DNA from: Actinomycetes bacterium
GTDB lineage: Bacteria > Actinomycetota > Coriobacteriia > Anaerosomatales > Anaerosomataceae
Reading direction: 5' to 3'
DNA: 45,776 nt
NCBI GenBank assembly: GCA_021373175.1
Contig: JAJFTE010000100.1
Location: forward strand, 1 to 45,776
The position numbers were made by a program, and so were the translations under genes. Numbering within the stretch: position 1 is the first letter of the stretch; every line of letters begins with the position of its first letter. The notes beneath the pieces are model-generated. The model did not search any database, was not told the DNA's origin, and was given only the letters and a program-made list of their open reading frames with translations. Positions 44,586-45,776 of the stretch are shown here, piece by piece.

Positions 44586-45776
44586 TCACGCGCAGGCGAG
44601 GTCGAGGCGGCCTTGCGCGATCGAGCTTGGACCCGCCCCCGTGCGGCGCAGCGCCATGATCGCCACGTCGTCGTCGAGCCGTCCCTCGGCGAACGAGAAT
44701 GCCGAGAGGAACAGCGACTCCGGCACCTCTTCGGCGGGCTCGCCGGTACACATCGCGACGCCCTCAAGAAGCCGCTCGGTCCCGAACCGCTCGCCGTGCC
44801 GATTCTTCGCTTCCGTGAGCCCGTCGGTGTACAGCACGAGCAAATCGCCGGGATCAAGCGTCGTCTCGCTCGCGTCATAGCGGGCATCGGCGGTCGCTCC
44901 CAGCACGATCTGCGGCCTGGCGAGCAGGACGGGGTCGGCACCCTCGCGCACCAGAACCGGCGAAGGATGCCCCGCCAGGCAATACGAGAAGTGGCCGGTG
45001 ATGTTGTCGAGCAGGCCGAAGAACGCCGTCGCGAACTCCTCCGGGGCCCCGCGCAGCATGATCTCGTTCGCGTGTCCCAGCACGCTGCCTGGCAGCGGCA
45101 GGCGCATGGCCTCGGCACGCATAGCGCTCTTGATGAGCGTCGTGATCCCCGCGACTTCTACGCCACGGCCCGCTACATCGCCCACCATCATGCCGACCCG
45201 GTCGTTCTTCAGCGGGATGATGTCGTAGAAGTCGCCGCCCACATGCGCGCCTGCCGACGCCGAGTGGTACAGATGCCCCAGCTGCAGCCCGGGTGCCGAG
45301 GATGGCGCGGTAAAAAGCGCTGACTGGAGCGTGCGCGTGATCTGCCGCTCGGCGTCGTACAGCCGGGCGTTTTCCAGGGCGAGCGAGAGCGACACCGCAA
45401 GCTTCTCGGCCAACTCAAGCATCGCGGCTGTGAACGGCGTCTCCGTGTCCCAGCAAAACCCCATCACGGCGGTGGTCTGCCCGCGGTGCAACACGGGAAC
45501 CATCACGAACGCACCGATGTCATGCCGCTCCATCAGCTGGCGATGCTCGGCTGTCGCGTTCTGCGTCCCGCTCGCGTGCTCGACCGAAGCGCTGCGCGCG
45601 GCAAGCGAGGGCAGCGAAAGCTCGTCCTCGCGAAACGACAGCCCGATCATCTCGGTGGGCCAGCCGTGCACGTTTCGGAACACCCACGCGCCGTTCTCCC
45701 GCTCGGCAAGCCAGCCCCAGTCGGCCTTGAACGCCTCGGTCGCTTCAACGAGCACGCGCTGCAGGATCTCCTCGCG
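44586..45776 (-). CDS. GAF-domain SpoIIE-type PP2C phosphatase, 5' end outside window
   Basis: The frame is open at the right edge; about 396 residues are visible. The first part (to about 150) looks like a GAF sensor domain (MVPVLHRGQTTAVMGFCWD, LAVSLSLALENARLYDAERQ) running into a linker helix. A PP2C_SIG/RsbU-like phosphatase follows with GGDFYDI, MVGDVAGRGVEVAG, YCLAGHPSPVLVR and LYTDGLTEAKN, whose aspartates bind the metals. Such proteins dephosphorylate anti-anti-sigma factors in partner-switching stress control. More sensor domains may lie beyond the window. Confidence 0.9.
   Translation of the reverse strand, partial: REEILQRVLVEATEAFKADWGWLAERENGAWVFRNVHGWPTEMIGLSFREDELSLPSLAARSASVEHASGTQNATAEHRQLMERHDIGAFVMVPVLHRGQTTAVMGFCWDTETPFTAAMLELAEKLAVSLSLALENARLYDAERQITRTLQSALFTAPSSAPGLQLGHLYHSASAGAHVGGDFYDIIPLKNDRVGMMVGDVAGRGVEVAGITTLIKSAMRAEAMRLPLPGSVLGHANEIMLRGAPEEFATAFFGLLDNITGHFSYCLAGHPSPVLVREGADPVLLARPQIVLGATADARYDASETTLDPGDLLVLYTDGLTEAKNRHGERFGTERLLEGVAMCTGEPAEEVPESLFLSAFSFAEGRLDDDVAIMALRRTGAGPSSIAQGRLDLACA

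Overview
The window is a GC-rich, gene-dense bacterial chromosome segment. Almost every gene lies on the minus strand; the plus-strand exceptions are an ABC exporter (24607-26985), nth and a peroxiredoxin. The block divIC - DUF501 - ppx, the mfd - ppiC - mazG - eno run, the codon bias towards G/C and the anaerobe-like content (selenocysteine use, cobalamin protein, complex I without NuoEFG) suggest an anaerobic or facultative member of the Actinomycetota, possibly of the Coriobacteriia or a relative. That placement is inference. No phage, insertion sequence, CRISPR array or rRNA was seen.

Layout from left to right. (1) A selenium operon, selD - yedF-like - selA (1-2786), is read leftwards; selA runs off the left edge. 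selD is itself a selenoprotein gene with an in-frame TGA at codon 15. (2) A translationally coupled trio (3049-6865) encodes a B12-binding protein, a TPR protein and a glycoside-hydrolase-fold protein that appears to have lost its catalytic nucleophile. (3) tRNA-Leu(UAA) abuts the ppx stop codon, followed by ppx, DUF501 and divIC (7032-9249) with a recognisable promoter. (4) Pyruvate kinase and a DusB-type tRNA-dihydrouridine synthase (9394-11860). (5) An eleven-gene complex I operon nuoABCDHIJKLMN (11966-23095) has no nuoE, nuoF or nuoG. Its nuoI is enlarged to 693 codons by a GltD-type FAD/Fe-S NAD(P)H oxidoreductase inserted inside the NuoI sequence. An SDR dehydrogenase gene lies upstream. 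(6) A 630-bp largely non-coding region holds one possible small ORF, then a solitary MacB-like ABC exporter on the plus strand. (7) eno, mazG, a PpiC-type lipoprotein foldase and mfd (27083-34346). (8) A lipoprotein, a C39-like secreted peptidase, nth, DUF554, a YacP-like NYN protein and a small four-cysteine protein. (9) A selenocysteine peroxiredoxin (38949-39419). (10) Threonine aldolase, a LolD/FtsX ABC pair, a zinc-ribbon membrane protein and a GAF/SpoIIE-type phosphatase that runs off the right edge.

Two themes connect the genes. The selenium operon supplies selenophosphate and Sec-tRNA for at least two selenoproteins seen here, SelD itself and the peroxiredoxin; each has a hairpin just after its UGA that could be a bacterial SECIS. 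The complex I operon appears to have exchanged the usual NuoEFG electron-input module for a built-in GltD-like module, which is the strongest candidate in the window for an unusual system. The B12/TPR/GH-fold trio is a second candidate whose function cannot be named from sequence alone.
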